Positions 28,781 to 39,104 of a stretch of 51,165 bases of DNA are shown in pieces. The stretch's first letter is position 1; every line of letters begins with the position of its first letter. The DNA comes from Alphaproteobacteria bacterium (lineage in GTDB: Bacteria; Pseudomonadota; Alphaproteobacteria; Rhizobiales; Aestuariivirgaceae): NCBI GenBank assembly GCA_024640405.1, contig JAHEFB010000031.1:1-51165 (forward strand), given 5' to 3'. Below the pieces are notes generated by a model. That model was not told the DNA's origin and made no database searches. It saw nothing but the letters and a program-made list of their open reading frames with translations. The translations under genes and the position numbers were made by a program.

Positions 28781-29548
28781 ATGACGCAACTATCGCGAGG
28801 GCGTGCCCGCATTGGTGTGTTGGTGCCGTTTACCAACACTAATCTGGAAGCCGACATGATGCTGCTGCGGCCGGAGGGTGTATCGTTTCATTTCGCCCGC
28901 CTCGGTGGTTATGACGCCGATGCTGTTCCAGACAGCGGCCAGATGGCCGGTCTGGGCGAAGCGCCGCTCGATGAGCCATTGAGACTCTTGTGCGGTGTGA
29001 ATCCAGACATCGTCATGTATGGGTGCACCTCCGCAACCTTGACACATGGTGCGGAATTTGACCGTGAACTTGCTGATCGGATCAAACGGTCAAGTCGGGC
29101 AAAAACCGTTACGGCAGCCGGGGCACTGGTGCATGCAGCCAGATCACTCCAGGTCACCCGCATCGGTTTTGCATCTCCCTATGTTGCGCAGATCAATGAT
29201 GAAGCCGTCAGCTTTCTGGACGGAAGCGGCATCGAGACGGTTTCACGTTTCGATTATCCGGTCACACTTGGCAATTACGGCCAAGGCGAACTTGGGCCGG
29301 ACGAGGTTTTTGAACTGGGCATGAAGGCAGACAGTCCGGAGGCTCAGGCCATCGTGCTTTCGTGTACCGACATGCGTTCGGTGGAGACTATCGACCGGCT
29401 GGAGCAGGCTGCCGGCAAACCGGTTATCACGTCCAATCAGGCGATGCTGTTTGCGGCGATGGAGTTGCTTTCGCTGGATACCAAACTAGCTGGTTACGGA
29501 AAACTCCTTGCAGGGCGGGCGGCGGCTGGAAGAAGTGCTGTGTTATGA
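28781..29548 (+). CDS. Asp/Glu racemase superfamily, maleate isomerase/arylmalonate decarboxylase-like
   Basis: A 255-residue enzyme. RARIGVLVPFTNTNLEADM is the N-terminal start of the maleate isomerase/AMDase branch. Two catalytic cysteines can be placed: Cys82 in MYGCTSAT and Cys195 in VLSCTDMR, the two-base arrangement of cofactor-free racemases and cis-trans isomerases. AMDase-type decarboxylases usually keep only one cysteine, so racemase or maleate isomerase chemistry is favoured. The start directly follows the TAG of the aminotransferase gene, and the end overlaps the dehydrogenase start (ATGA). Confidence 0.87.
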   Translation: MTQLSRGRARIGVLVPFTNTNLEADMMLLRPEGVSFHFARLGGYDADAVPDSGQMAGLGEAPLDEPLRLLCGVNPDIVMYGCTSATLTHGAEFDRELADRIKRSSRAKTVTAAGALVHAARSLQVTRIGFASPYVAQINDEAVSFLDGSGIETVSRFDYPVTLGNYGQGELGPDEVFELGMKADSPEAQAIVLSCTDMRSVETIDRLEQAAGKPVITSNQAMLFAAMELLSLDTKLAGYGKLLAGRAAAGRSAVL

Positions 29549-30522
29549 GGCGCAGGGAAGGTAGGGATCGTGTCATTATTCACGCAGCCGAACCGGCGCC
29601 ACTTGCGAAAGTCGTTGCCGCACAACATCCCGATACCGAACTGCTGACCTGTAACAGTTATGAAGCGCTGCCAGGCATGCTGAAGGCGGCACGACCGGAT
29701 GTGGTTTTTTCAATCCGGTTCGCCGGATCTCCAGCCTTCCCGAGCAAAGAACTGCTGGGGCCATACGGGCCGAATTGGATTGCCGTTGGAGGGTCCGGCA
29801 TCGATCATCTCGGTACCTGGGATTCCACCCGCATCACTGTCACCAATTCGGCCGGGGTGGCAGCTGACATGATGGCTGAGTTTGTCATGTCCGCAATGCT
29901 GCACTTCACCCATGATATTCGGGGACTGGAGGCAGATAGAAATTCGCGTGCCTGGCCGGCGCGTGTCATGTCTTCGGTACGCGACAAGCACCTGCTGATC
30001 ATCGGTCTGGGCAGGACGGGCCAGGCGTTGGCAAGACTGGCACAAGCGTTCGGGATGGCTGTAACAGGCGTGCGCGCCAATCCGGGACCAACCGAAGCAG
30101 TTGACGACGTACAGGCGCCGACCACCCTGCCGCAATTGTGGGGTATTGCCGATTACATCGCTGTTTGTGCGCCGTTGCTGCCGTCGACCCGCAGCCTGGT
30201 GAATGAGGCCAGTTTTGCCGCGATGAAACCAGGTGCCTTTCTGGCTGATGTTTCCAGAGGCGGAATTGTTGTTGAATCGGCGCTGGCCCAGGCCTTGCAG
30301 TCAGGCCGCCTGGCGGGAGCAGCGCTGGATGTATTTGAAACTGAGCCCCTGCCGCCGGACAGTCTCTTGTGGGATTTTGAAAACGTTCTCATAACCCCGC
30401 ACTGCTCAAGCGTTTTCCATGACTGGGAGCTGGCAACAATCAAGATGTTTTCGGAAAATCTTGCCCGTTGGCGGGAGGATAAGCCGCTCCTCAATGTAGT
30501 TGATCCTGGTCGCGGATACTGA
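29545..30522 (+). CDS. D-2-hydroxyacid dehydrogenase
   Basis: A 325-residue NAD(P)-dependent enzyme that interconverts 2-oxo acids and D-2-hydroxy acids. The cofactor motif LLIIGLGRTGQALARLAQAF and the catalytic triad Arg238 (DVSRGG), Glu267 (FETEPLP) and His286 (TPHCSS) are all visible with family spacing. The ATG at 29545 overlaps the racemase stop and is preferred to longer forms from the open frame. As last gene of the four-gene operon it may reduce the 2-oxo acid made by the aminotransferase, or oxidise an incoming hydroxyacid. The substrate is unknown. Confidence 0.92.
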   Translation: MRRREGRDRVIIHAAEPAPLAKVVAAQHPDTELLTCNSYEALPGMLKAARPDVVFSIRFAGSPAFPSKELLGPYGPNWIAVGGSGIDHLGTWDSTRITVTNSAGVAADMMAEFVMSAMLHFTHDIRGLEADRNSRAWPARVMSSVRDKHLLIIGLGRTGQALARLAQAFGMAVTGVRANPGPTEAVDDVQAPTTLPQLWGIADYIAVCAPLLPSTRSLVNEASFAAMKPGAFLADVSRGGIVVESALAQALQSGRLAGAALDVFETEPLPPDSLLWDFENVLITPHCSSVFHDWELATIKMFSENLARWREDKPLLNVVDPGRGY

Positions 30523-30607
30523 GGCGGCGGCCGGAAACTTCTCCACCGGTCGATTTACCGGTTGCTTCTGGTCGGCTGCTTCAGGCCTGCCTTGTGGGAA
30601 TTTGACG

Positions 30608-31849
30608 TCATTCGTTGCTGGTCTTGGCCGACTTGGCTGCCATGGCAGCCGCTACAACAGACTCTTTGAGTCCGGCGGCTGGATACTGCCTCTGCTCTCC
30701 AATCGGCAGCGTGCTTCGCCTGGTCATGCGATAAACCGCCAGCAGGCCGACAAGTGCATGGGCGGCGGCCAGGAACCAGAAAAAGCCGTCTGGTCCGACG
30801 AACGCCATGAGCAGTGCCGTGCCTGCGGGACCCAACATGGATCCGATACCCCGAACCAGCACCAGCGTCCCGCTCGCCGCCACCATTTGCTTGGGGTCAA
30901 GGCGATCATTGGTGTAGGCCACGCATATGGAGTACAGGGGCAGTGACATGCCGCCATACAGGCACATGATCAACAACAGTGTTTCATGTGACGCGCCGGA
31001 AAACTGGATTGCCGCGATACCGAGAACGGCAGCAACACAGTTTATGGCGGTGATCAATCGTCGCCGACTGATGGTATCGGAAAGGCGACCCAGTGGCCAT
31101 TGCATGACTATGCCGCCGATCAGCACGGCAAACATGAAATACGACACCTGTGCGACCGACATGCCGATGTTGTTGGCATAGACCGCTCCCATGCCGAATA
31201 TTGAGCCCTGTACCATGCCAATGCTCATGCAGCCGACAACACCAAGCGGGGTTGCCCGATATAATTGCTTGATGCTGATCTTGTAGGAGTCGGAAAAATT
31301 CGGCACAGAACCGGTTGTCAGCAGTATCGGAATAAGGGCCAGGGAAATCAGAACAGATACCAGGATGAACAGGCCGCTGCCGGCGGGATCGGTGAGATTC
31401 AACAGCAGTTGGCCCAATCCGAGCCCGCCCAGTGAGATCACCATGTAAACTGACAGTATCTGCCCCCGGGTCTTGTTGGTGCTCTGATCGTTGAGCCAGC
31501 TCTCGGCAACTATGTAGAGACCGGCGTATGCGATACCGGTGAGGATGCGCAGAAGACACCATACCCAGGGATCGATGAGAACCGTGTGGAGCAATACTGA
31601 TGCCGAGGCCAGCGATGCCAGCGCAGCAAACACCCTGACATGGCCCACCTTCTGCACGTATGCCGGCATGACCTGGGAGCCAACCAGGAAACCAACATAG
31701 TACCCTGTCATGATCAGGCCGGTGGTCAGTGTATTGAAGCCCTCAAGGGCGGCGCGCAGCCCCAGCAACGATCCCTGAAGACCATTGCCAAGCATGATCA
31801 GGGCAATGCCAAAGAGTAAGGCCCAGGAAGAGCGGATGGCTGGTAGCAT
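30608..31849 (-). CDS. MFS transporter (YcaD/UMF-like)
   Basis: A 413-residue protein with about twelve membrane helices. GLIMTGYYVGFLVGSQVMPA and LLRILTGIAYAGLYIVAESW resemble the YcaD branch of the major facilitator superfamily, and GPLGRLSD-like WPLGRLSDTISRRR is the loop 8-9 motif. The C-terminus is hydrophilic. The start has no clear ribosome site. It faces the hyuAB operon tail to tail, 85 bases away. It may take up or export the operon's substrate, but that is inference from position only. Confidence 0.9.
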   Translation of the reverse strand: MLPAIRSSWALLFGIALIMLGNGLQGSLLGLRAALEGFNTLTTGLIMTGYYVGFLVGSQVMPAYVQKVGHVRVFAALASLASASVLLHTVLIDPWVWCLLRILTGIAYAGLYIVAESWLNDQSTNKTRGQILSVYMVISLGGLGLGQLLLNLTDPAGSGLFILVSVLISLALIPILLTTGSVPNFSDSYKISIKQLYRATPLGVVGCMSIGMVQGSIFGMGAVYANNIGMSVAQVSYFMFAVLIGGIVMQWPLGRLSDTISRRRLITAINCVAAVLGIAAIQFSGASHETLLLIMCLYGGMSLPLYSICVAYTNDRLDPKQMVAASGTLVLVRGIGSMLGPAGTALLMAFVGPDGFFWFLAAAHALVGLLAVYRMTRRSTLPIGEQRQYPAAGLKESVVAAAMAAKSAKTSNE

Positions 31850-32058
31850 GGGGGTTCACTCAGTTGAGGCGCATTGCCCGATCGTGCCGCCTTGTGCACT
31901 GCCAGGATCGCGTCAATCATCAAATCGCTGCAATGAAGGCATCCCTACCACTTCAACAAGATCGTTGGCAATCGGGGTATGGAGATAAGTCACAGCTTGC
32001 CGAACATTTCTGGAACATACAAGCTGCTGGTCTGGTAGCGACTGGAGGCGGATTGAAA

Positions 32059-33123
32059 ATGAAGAACATTGCAGTAATGGGCCTGGGCAAGGTCGGTACA
32101 CTGGCATCAGAACTGTTGAGCGACTGCGGGTTTTCGGTGACAGGTCTTGATGTACACCCCAAGCCTTCCGATCTGCCCTTTGAGAGCAAGGTACTTGACT
32201 TGAGCAAGCCGGAAAGCCTTTCGACCGAGCTTGCAAGGGTGGATGCTGTCCTGTCGTGCCTGCCGTATCATCTGAATGCGATGATTGCGGAAGTTGCCCA
32301 TCGTGCCGGCATCCACTATTTCGACCTTACCGAAGATGTGCCGACTACCAAGGCAATCCTGGAGCTGTCCAAGACCTCGAAAGGTCTGATGGCGCCGCAA
32401 TGTGGACTGGCGCCCGGGTTCGTCGGGATCGTCGGCGCCAGCCTGATTGCGGAATTTGATGACTGCCGATCCTGCAGGATGCGTGTCGGCGCATTGCCTC
32501 AAAATCCCACCGGTCTGATGGGGTATTCGTTTAACTGGTCGCCGGAGGGTGTGGTTAATGAATACCTGAATGACTGCGAAGTCCTGGAAGACGGTGAAAT
32601 CAAGTCGGTGTCGGCCATGGAGTGGATCGAGAAAGTTTACATTGATGGCGTCGAACTGGAAGCGTTTACAACTTCAGGCGGCCTGGGCACGATGTGTAAA
32701 ACCTATCTCGGTCAGGTGCCGAATATCGACTACAAGACGATGCGGTATCCGGGCCACGTCCAGTTGATGAATTTCTTCTTCCATGAGTTGTTGATGCGCG
32801 ATCGTCGCAAGGAAGCTGGTGAGATACTGGTCAATGCCAAGCCGCCTGTGGACGATGACATTGTCTATATTCATGTCTCTGCCGAAGGCACAAAAGACCA
32901 CTCGCTTGCCCGCCACGAGTTTGTTCGCGGATACCGGCCGATTGCAATACGCGGGAAACAGCGTACGGCAATCGCCTGGACCACGGCTTCATCTGTCGTT
33001 GCCATCATCGAGATGGTACGCGATGGAAAGTTGCCCCAGTCAGGATTCCTGAAACAGGAAGACGTGCCCCTGACGGTGTTTCTGGAAACGGCCACCGGTT
33101 CGACATATGCCAACAATGGCTAG
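32059..33123 (+). CDS. Saccharopine dehydrogenase-like oxidoreductase
   Basis: A 354-residue enzyme. IAVMGLGKVGTLASELL is the Rossmann NAD(P) loop, VDAVLSCLPYHLNAMIAEVA and GIHYFDLTEDV follow, and MAPQCGLAPGFVGIVGASLI is the domain boundary typical of saccharopine dehydrogenase/lysine 6-dehydrogenase relatives. These act on amino acids such as lysine or carboxynorspermidine. The ATG at 32059 has GGAGG ten bases upstream; the frame extends to 31864 without homology. It lies next to the MFS gene and the hyuAB operon, divergent from the transporter, and may share a pathway with them. Confidence 0.87.
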   Translation: MKNIAVMGLGKVGTLASELLSDCGFSVTGLDVHPKPSDLPFESKVLDLSKPESLSTELARVDAVLSCLPYHLNAMIAEVAHRAGIHYFDLTEDVPTTKAILELSKTSKGLMAPQCGLAPGFVGIVGASLIAEFDDCRSCRMRVGALPQNPTGLMGYSFNWSPEGVVNEYLNDCEVLEDGEIKSVSAMEWIEKVYIDGVELEAFTTSGGLGTMCKTYLGQVPNIDYKTMRYPGHVQLMNFFFHELLMRDRRKEAGEILVNAKPPVDDDIVYIHVSAEGTKDHSLARHEFVRGYRPIAIRGKQRTAIAWTTASSVVAIIEMVRDGKLPQSGFLKQEDVPLTVFLETATGSTYANNG

Positions 33124-33363
33124 GGTCAGGAGTTTTGGCTGAAGACTTGGTGTCGGTATGGCATTTTCCGACCTGACTGTGTTGTGTTGAGCTGGTTGTG
33201 CGATTCGACTCGTAAGCCACTCCATAATAGTCTTGGTTGTCCACTATGCTGTATCACGAGCAGTTGTATGATCGGGTCTGCTGGTGGAGCTTGACCGGTT
33301 TAAATGGATATCGCACTGGATTGGAGAACGCGCGTCATGCCGGCAGCCAATAAAAGGCAGTAT

Positions 33364-35145
33364 ATGACGTTGGTCATGATCAAGCCGACGCACTACGATG
33401 ATGATGGCTATCCGATCACCTGGTACAAATCGATTGTCCCTTCAAACTCGCTCGCTGCACTCAATGGGCTCGCCGCCGACTGCAGCCGGCGCAAAGTGCT
33501 GGGTGATAACGTCGAACTGGTTCTTGAACCTTTCGATGAATGCAACAGCCGCATACAGCCAAGGAAAATCATAGCGTCGATCCGCGCACGCGGCGGCAAG
33601 GCCTTGATATGCATGGTTGGCGTACAAACCAATCAGTTTCCACGGGCAGTTGATTTGGCAAAACCATTTCTCGAGGCTGGCCTGCCGGTGGCGTTGGGCG
33701 GGTTTCATGTTGCCGGCTGCCTGTCGATGCTGGAGCAACTGCCGCCTGAGATCAGTTCTGCAATGGACATGGGAATATCGATGTTTGCCGGCGAGGCTGA
33801 GGAAGGCCGGCTGGATGAAGTGCTGCTGGACGCCTGGAACGGGTCATTGAGACCGCTCTACAGTTATATGGATGATCTGCCGGCACTTAACGGCGAGCCG
33901 ATACCGAAACTGCCGGCTGAAATACTGGCACTCACACACGCCGGGTTTTCCAGTTTTGATCTGGGGCGTGGTTGCCCGTTTCAGTGTTCATTCTGCACAA
34001 TCATCAATGTTCAAGGCCGCAAGAGCAGATTTCGCACGCCGGAGGATCTGGAGCGAATTGTCCGCGAAAATGCCCGCCAGGGGATCAGGGACTTTTTCAT
34101 TACTGACGACAACCTGGCGCGCAATCGTCACTGGGAAGCGTTTTTTAACAAGTTGATCGAGTTGAGGTTGATGGAAGGGCTGTCGGTGAGCCTCATTATT
34201 CAGGTGGATACTTTGTGCCACAAGATACCGAATTTCATCGAAAAGGCTCGCTGGGCAGGCGTAAGGCGGGCCTTTATCGGATTGGAGAATATCAACCCGG
34301 ACAACTTGCTGGAGGCCAAGAAACGACAGAACAAGATTACCGATTATCGAGAGATGTTGCAGAAATGGTCGAATTACGGAGTTTACACCTGGGCCGGTTA
34401 CATAACCGGATTTCCGGCCGATACGAAAGAATCCATCCTTCGTGATGTAGAGATTATCAAGCGTGAATTGCCCGTCGACATACTGGAATTTTTTTTCCTG
34501 ACTCCGCTGCCGGGTTCGGAAGATCACCGCGACCTTGTCAGGGCCGGGCAGTGGATGGACCCGGATCTCAACAAGTATGACTTGCATCATCGCCTTACTC
34601 ACCATGGCAGGATGAGCGACGCGGAATGGGAGGAGGCTTATCAGGCGGCGTGGAAAAGCTACTATTCAGATGAGCATATTGAGACCATTGCCCGTCGTCA
34701 CGGTGCTTCCGCGGAACGTAACCCTGGCAAGGTCGTGGAGTTTCTGACTGAATTCCGGATAATGTACGAGGTGGAGGGAATTCATCCCCTGGAGGGTGGC
34801 ATTTTCAGGCTGAAATACAGAACTGACCGTCGTCCCGACCGGCAGATGGAATGGCCTGGTTTGTTTCATCTCAAGCTGGCTGGACAAATCATATGGAAAG
34901 CCTGGCATTATGCCCGATACACCCTCAAGGCTCTCAGGATTGCAAGGAAAGTCAAATCAGATCCGCGCCGGTTTGATTACATGGATACGGCAATTTCAGT
35001 CGCCTGCGATACTGAACATGATGCGCTGGAAATCTTCACGGAAACTTCGGGCGGGGCGGGTGCTGTCGAGAAAAAACGTGCCGCAGACCGTCGCCGGGAA
35101 ATGTTTTCGCCAGCCGTGAAAAGGGCCCTGTCTGCTGACGGTTAA
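33364..35145 (+). CDS. B12-binding-type radical SAM protein
   Basis: A 593-residue protein. The N-terminal 170 residues look like a cobalamin-binding-type domain (TLVMIKPTHYDDDG, then ALICMVGVQTNQFPRA and GLPVALGGFHVAG). The radical SAM core has cluster ligands Cys204, Cys208 and Cys211 in RGCPFQCSFC, followed by FFITDDNLARNRHWEAFF. A C-terminal domain of about 190 residues has no recognised fold. The canonical B12-ligand DxHxxG is not obvious, so cobalamin binding is uncertain. The ATG at 33364 with AAAGG is preferred; upstream ATGs at 33337 and 33304 are possible. The substrate is unknown; related enzymes methylate or rearrange unactivated carbons. Confidence 0.85.
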   Translation: MTLVMIKPTHYDDDGYPITWYKSIVPSNSLAALNGLAADCSRRKVLGDNVELVLEPFDECNSRIQPRKIIASIRARGGKALICMVGVQTNQFPRAVDLAKPFLEAGLPVALGGFHVAGCLSMLEQLPPEISSAMDMGISMFAGEAEEGRLDEVLLDAWNGSLRPLYSYMDDLPALNGEPIPKLPAEILALTHAGFSSFDLGRGCPFQCSFCTIINVQGRKSRFRTPEDLERIVRENARQGIRDFFITDDNLARNRHWEAFFNKLIELRLMEGLSVSLIIQVDTLCHKIPNFIEKARWAGVRRAFIGLENINPDNLLEAKKRQNKITDYREMLQKWSNYGVYTWAGYITGFPADTKESILRDVEIIKRELPVDILEFFFLTPLPGSEDHRDLVRAGQWMDPDLNKYDLHHRLTHHGRMSDAEWEEAYQAAWKSYYSDEHIETIARRHGASAERNPGKVVEFLTEFRIMYEVEGIHPLEGGIFRLKYRTDRRPDRQMEWPGLFHLKLAGQIIWKAWHYARYTLKALRIARKVKSDPRRFDYMDTAISVACDTEHDALEIFTETSGGAGAVEKKRAADRRREMFSPAVKRALSADG

Positions 35146-35172
35146 ACCAAATTCGGCTTCATTGTGCCTGTT

Positions 35173-35865
35173 TTAACGCAGCATGGTCAGAATTTGGGTG
35201 AGCGGTTTCTTGATGGTGGCGGCTTTTGGAATCGTGGCGTCGGTGCAGGCGTGACCGGTGGCGACGATCATCACCGGTTTCTCCGACGCAGGCCGGTTCA
35301 GCAGCGGGTTCAGAAACTTCATCGGGTTTGGCGTGTGTATGAGAGACGACAGGCCGGCCATGTGCAGGGCGGTGATCAGAAAACCGGCCGCCAGTCCAAC
35401 GCTTTCCGGCACGTAATAGTTTTTGTAGCGCGAACCGTTGTCAAACTCGCCCCAACGCTGGGCGAATACAACGATCAGCCAAGGTGCTGTTTCCAGGTGC
35501 GGTTTGTCGGGACCGGTGCCGATGGGCTCCAGCGCCTTTATCCATTCATCGCCTGCGGTGCCGCCATAGAAATTGCGTTCTTCCTTTTCCGCGGCCTGCC
35601 TGATCTGCTGCTTGATTGCTGGATCGGAAATGGCAACGAAGTGCCATGGTTGATGGTTGGCGCCTGATGGTGCGCGACCTGCCGTGGTTATGCAGATCTC
35701 AATGACCTGGGGGTCCACGGGCGTGCTGGAGAAATCCCGCACGGTGTGCCGGGTTTTCATGGTGGTCAAGAAATGTTGGGCGGCAGTGAGACTGTCGGTA
35801 CCGCTAATCAGGTCGCGCTCAGGTAACGGCACGGCTTCATATTTCAGGCTGTCTTTGGGTATCAT
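35173..35865 (-). CDS. Nitroreductase-fold flavoprotein, iodotyrosine deiodinase-like
   Basis: A 230-residue FMN enzyme. RHTVRDFSSTPV (39-50) and APSGANHQPWHF (65-76) are the nitroreductase FMN-binding segments. The lid region EERNFY...W...TGPDK...LETAP aligns with iodotyrosine deiodinase: Glu96, Tyr100 and Lys121 fall at the spacing of human Glu157, Tyr161 and Lys182, the residues that clamp the substrate zwitterion. RPASEKPVMIVATGHA and KKPLTQI also match. Reductive dehalogenation of halotyrosine-like compounds is therefore plausible, though ordinary nitroreductase activity is possible. It converges on the radical SAM gene. Confidence 0.87.
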   Translation of the reverse strand: MIPKDSLKYEAVPLPERDLISGTDSLTAAQHFLTTMKTRHTVRDFSSTPVDPQVIEICITTAGRAPSGANHQPWHFVAISDPAIKQQIRQAAEKEERNFYGGTAGDEWIKALEPIGTGPDKPHLETAPWLIVVFAQRWGEFDNGSRYKNYYVPESVGLAAGFLITALHMAGLSSLIHTPNPMKFLNPLLNRPASEKPVMIVATGHACTDATIPKAATIKKPLTQILTMLR

Positions 35866-36051
35866 CCGGGGCAGGGTCCTTTGTCGAACACAGCATCACT
35901 CATGCAAATTTTTATGAAGCCCGCAACCGGGCGTTAACCTTGTTGCGGCATCGTTCGGTTCTATTGCGGTCGCATTTCGGGCATAAAACCCGATATACGG
36001 TAAATCTGGAAATGCTCGTGTGAGTAGTGCGTTTTATGTGGAGACACTTGT

Positions 36052-36678
36052 ATGTTTGCGTTGAAGCAGGAGCCGGAAGCGGCTGATTTCTGGAACTGGT
36101 TTGAAGACAATGAAGCCCTGCTGGCTGAGATGGCCGTCAAACTTGATGAATTGACGATGGATGAAATTGAGCCGGTTCTCGATGAGCTGGCGCTGGAAAT
36201 CCACTATGTTGATGACCGGCTGTTTGCAGAAATTGACATGTCGGAGGATGGTACGCCGGTTCTGCTGATCACTGCTGACGGTGACCGTGAAGCCTTGCTT
36301 GCAGCGCGCGGACTGGTGGATGTGGCGCCTGAAATCAAGGGCTGGGTGTTCAAGGCGTTGCGTGACCGCGAAGAGCCCGGTGACAAGCTGGCACTGCCAG
36401 GCGGCGGTGAGATTGACATTCGCGAAGCGGTGTTTGTGCTTGAGGTACACGATGGCAAGGCAGAGATTGCCATTGGCCTGGATGACTGGGATGACGAACG
36501 AGCGGAAGATTACAGCCTTGCTGCGGAAAGCCTCGTGGAGACAGCGCTGGGAGAGGCTGACTATTCAGCCGGTGTTTCCGGGGTCATGGCTCTGCCGTTG
36601 CGCGATCTGGCCGAAGAAGCCGATCCGTGGCCGTTGAAAGCGCTTACAGGCGAATTCGACAAACAGCTCGGGCAGTGA
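36052..36678 (+). CDS. Acidic conserved-looking protein of unknown function
   Basis: A 208-residue soluble protein rich in Asp and Glu. The start MFALKQEPEAADFWNWFEDN is followed by a helical part with repeated acidic pairs, a strand-rich centre (EIHYVDDRLFAEIDMSEDG, then LLITADGDREAL), and a C-terminal half with GWVFKALRDREEP and WPLKALTGEFDKQ. GGAG eight bases before the ATG supports the start. I do not recognise a family, though the FWNWFEDNE opening and VFKALRDREEPGD resemble small DUF proteins that compare predicted values with measured ones. It stands alone between the nitroreductase gene and eno. Confidence 0.7.
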   Translation: MFALKQEPEAADFWNWFEDNEALLAEMAVKLDELTMDEIEPVLDELALEIHYVDDRLFAEIDMSEDGTPVLLITADGDREALLAARGLVDVAPEIKGWVFKALRDREEPGDKLALPGGGEIDIREAVFVLEVHDGKAEIAIGLDDWDDERAEDYSLAAESLVETALGEADYSAGVSGVMALPLRDLAEEADPWPLKALTGEFDKQLGQ

Positions 36679-36763
36679 GTACCTGACCGCGTCTACCGGT
36701 CCTGCCCCGAACAGGGCCATGTCGCTATCATTCTTTTACGACCTGTGCGCTCGTGCCGGATAG

Positions 36764-38107
<1,344 letters not shown>

Positions 38108-38218
38108 GGCGCGGGCCTGGATGTGCACTTACAAATATTTCGCGGCGATGTAACCTTTTTGTGCCGCGCGTGATGATTATCGATCTGTGCCGTGAAACAG
38201 GATTGAAAGCTGTTGCTG

Positions 38219-39019
38219 ATGTCTAAAATTGGTACGGTCAAAAGTCTCTGGCGTTATCCGGTCAAGTCGATGCGCGGTGAAGAGGCATCCAAAGTGTTCG
38301 CGGGTTTTTCCGGGATTTACGGTGACCGTGTTTACGACTTCAAGAGTTCGGCCGGCGAAAAATGCTTTCCATACCTCACCGGTCGCGAACTGGAGAGCAT
38401 GCTGCTTTACAGGCCCAGATTTCACAATCCCGCAGTCGCGGATTTACCGGAACATCTGACGGAAGCGGAAAACGCCGCTCCAGGCCTAAATCCTTGTTTC
38501 GACGATCCAAACAATCTGTCCGTGGATGTCGAAACACCGTCTGGAGAGAAATTTTCCATTGATGATCCGGAATTGTGCAGTCAGATCCGGCAGGGCCTGG
38601 CAGATGAAACCGGCCTGACACTATTGCGGTCAGATCGTGCGCTGACTGACTGTCGACCGATTTCGCTGATTTCAAGCCAGACAATAGGACAACTTGGCAG
38701 AGAGGTTGGCGATCCTGTCGATCCTCGCCGCTTCCGAGCAAACCTGTATCTCAATCTCAATGCGGCAGAAGGGTTCGCCGAAGATGCTTATGTGGGTCAC
38801 ACCCTTGCTATCGGTCCGAAAGTCAAAATTTTGATTCTGGAACGCGATCCGCGTTGCAAGATGATTACCCTTGATCCTGAAACGGGAAAGATTAATCCAA
38901 GGGTCTTGCAGCATGTTGGCAGGGATCACGAAGGGCATGCGGGCGTCTACGGTGCAGTTCTGGTTGAAGGAGTGGTCTGCCAGGGTGATCAGGTTGAACT
39001 GATGGTTGAGCGATCGTGA
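38219..39019 (+). CDS. MOSC-domain molybdenum/sulfur-transfer protein
   Basis: The 266-residue product opens with SLWRYPVKSMRGEEASKV, the MOSC N-terminal (beta-barrel) motif, followed by GIYGDRVYDF. The MOSC core has RFRANLYLNLNA and ILERDPRCKMITLDPETGK, which carries the conserved cysteine that binds sulfur or the molybdenum cofactor. HEGHAGVYGAVL and GDQVEL close the domain. Such proteins act in sulfurated molybdenum cofactor delivery or amidoxime reduction. The ATG at 38219 is chosen over a TTG at 38213. Its partner reductase, if any, is not in the window. Confidence 0.9.
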   Translation: MSKIGTVKSLWRYPVKSMRGEEASKVFAGFSGIYGDRVYDFKSSAGEKCFPYLTGRELESMLLYRPRFHNPAVADLPEHLTEAENAAPGLNPCFDDPNNLSVDVETPSGEKFSIDDPELCSQIRQGLADETGLTLLRSDRALTDCRPISLISSQTIGQLGREVGDPVDPRRFRANLYLNLNAAEGFAEDAYVGHTLAIGPKVKILILERDPRCKMITLDPETGKINPRVLQHVGRDHEGHAGVYGAVLVEGVVCQGDQVELMVERS

Positions 39020-39104
39020 AATCCCATGTTGTTTCTGGTCGTAAATTCCTGATCTAGATTACAAACCGAATGATCGATAGTCTCTCTCATATGGAGGAAC
39101 TGTT

